From assembly GCA_018713745.1 (NCBI GenBank), contig DVOH01000017.1, forward strand, positions 1 to 53,919: a stretch of 53,919 nucleotides of DNA. Direction: 5' to 3'. This stretch comes from Candidatus Stercoripulliclostridium merdipullorum (GTDB lineage: Bacteria; Bacillota; Clostridia; Christensenellales; DTU072). The notes under the pieces were generated by a model, which made no database searches, had not been told where the DNA came from, and worked only from the letters and a program-made list of their open reading frames with translations. Within the stretch, counting starts at the first letter, position 1; each line of letters starts with the position of its first letter. The position numbers and the translations under genes are program-made. Shown piece after piece: positions 53,444-53,919 of this stretch.

Positions 53444-53919
53444 ATGAAGAAAGAAGAATTCATAAAAGAATTTAGTAAAAAAATTGTAAACAACGAATCA
53501 AGTCTATTTTTAGGTGCTGGTTTCTCAATTAATTCAAATATGCCATCATGGAGACAATTAATGGAGCCTTGCGCCAAAGCACTAAATATTTCTTTAAATG
53601 ACGAATCGGATTTCGCGCAAATTGCTCAATATTATGAAACCAAGAGAGGACGAAGCCAACTGGTTACAGAAATCGTACGCCAAATAAAAAATAATTCCAC
53701 ATCTAAAGAAGAACTAACGGAATTGTTGACATTAAGTTTTCATAGTATTTGGACGACTAATTTTGATCAGATTATTGAAGATTCTTTGAATAGCCAAAAT
53801 ATTTCATGCAATGTTATTTCAACTGACGAAAGTTTATCTAATTATTCTTCTTCGGAAAAAATCAATTTATATAAGTGTGGAGGAGATATAGCGAATGCTC
53901 ACTCGCTGTTTTTAACTAA
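53444..53919 (+). CDS. SIR2-like domain protein, N-terminal part (cut by window end)
   Basis: An open frame from ATG at 53444 runs past the window end (158 full codons seen). It shows the SIR2-like pattern: 'SLFLGAGFSINSNMPSW' (about 20-36, GAGxS nucleotide loop), 'SIWTTNFDQIIED' (about 105-117, TTN-F/Y-D) and 'LYKCGGDIANAHSLFLT' (about 142-158), where the common form is KxHGD; here the His position reads Gly. SIR2-like domains of this kind occur in NAD-depleting anti-phage proteins. The gene is much more AT-rich than its neighbours, consistent with horizontal transfer. The C-terminal effector or sensor part is not in the window. Confidence 0.8.
   Translation, partial: MKKEEFIKEFSKKIVNNESSLFLGAGFSINSNMPSWRQLMEPCAKALNISLNDESDFAQIAQYYETKRGRSQLVTEIVRQIKNNSTSKEELTELLTLSFHSIWTTNFDQIIEDSLNSQNISCNVISTDESLSNYSSSEKINLYKCGGDIANAHSLFLT

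Overview
The window is a chromosomal segment of an endospore-forming bacterium of the Bacillota, most likely a clostridium-like lineage with intermediate G+C. The evidence is a SpoIVA gene, a Spo0A-type regulator, a SpoIVFB-like M50 protease, Firmicutes-style Shine-Dalgarno sites (GGAGG) before most genes, sigma-A-type promoters, and an infC-rpmI-rplT operon whose infC starts with AUU. I cannot name a genus. Most of the window is housekeeping sequence. The two ends (about 1-190 and 53380-53919) are clearly more AT-rich.

Left part (1-6100): tRNA-Ser(CGA), a glutamate dehydrogenase, a membrane protein with a degenerate signal-peptidase-like region, a membrane-embedded M28 peptidase and spoIVA. 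From 14550 down to 6172 a minus-strand operon encodes both subunits of a type IIA topoisomerase, a DUF512/PDZ radical-SAM protein, the ribosome-assembly GTPase Der and a class Ic aspartate aminotransferase. Its terminator-like hairpin coincides with the promoter and ribosome-binding site of spoIVA.

Middle (14.7-32.7 kb): an unrecognised 225-aa protein, a GH36 alpha-galactosidase, a SpoIVFB-like protease, minE/minD (no minC in the window), valS, pgsA, an anchored tandem DUF1508 protein, typA, an FN3-like membrane protein, a PPi-type next to an ATP-type phosphofructokinase, proA, yebC, a SpoU-type rRNA methyltransferase, and rplT-rpmI-infC with a leader that looks like an L20-controlled attenuator.

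Right part (32.7-53.9 kb): thrS behind a GLUG-repeat lipoprotein and an alpha/beta hydrolase; murG facing an operon of a divergent MreB-like protein, maf, a Ppx/GppA-HD protein and a D-2-hydroxyacid dehydrogenase; a second, D-lactate-dehydrogenase-like enzyme; an RlmA-type methyltransferase behind a Spo0A-family regulator with an atypical receiver; a GH3 glucosidase with reversed domain order; an OmpR-type regulator lacking its phospho-acceptor Asp; a flavin-reductase-like protein; a GPH-family sugar symporter; a lipoprotein with a long Gly-Asp-Asn-Thr repeat; and, cut by the window edge, an AT-rich SIR2-like gene that looks like the first gene of a horizontally acquired defence locus.

The most notable signals are: (1) intergenic hairpins that serve one gene as terminator and overlap the promoter, RBS or start of the next (spoIVA, minD, pgsA, rlmB-like gene); (2) two regulators with degenerate receivers; (3) the truncated SIR2-like gene; (4) the repeat-rich lipoprotein. 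I saw no transposase, integrase, CRISPR array or rRNA gene. No complete new multi-gene system is visible; the best candidate for one begins at the right edge and lies mostly outside the window.
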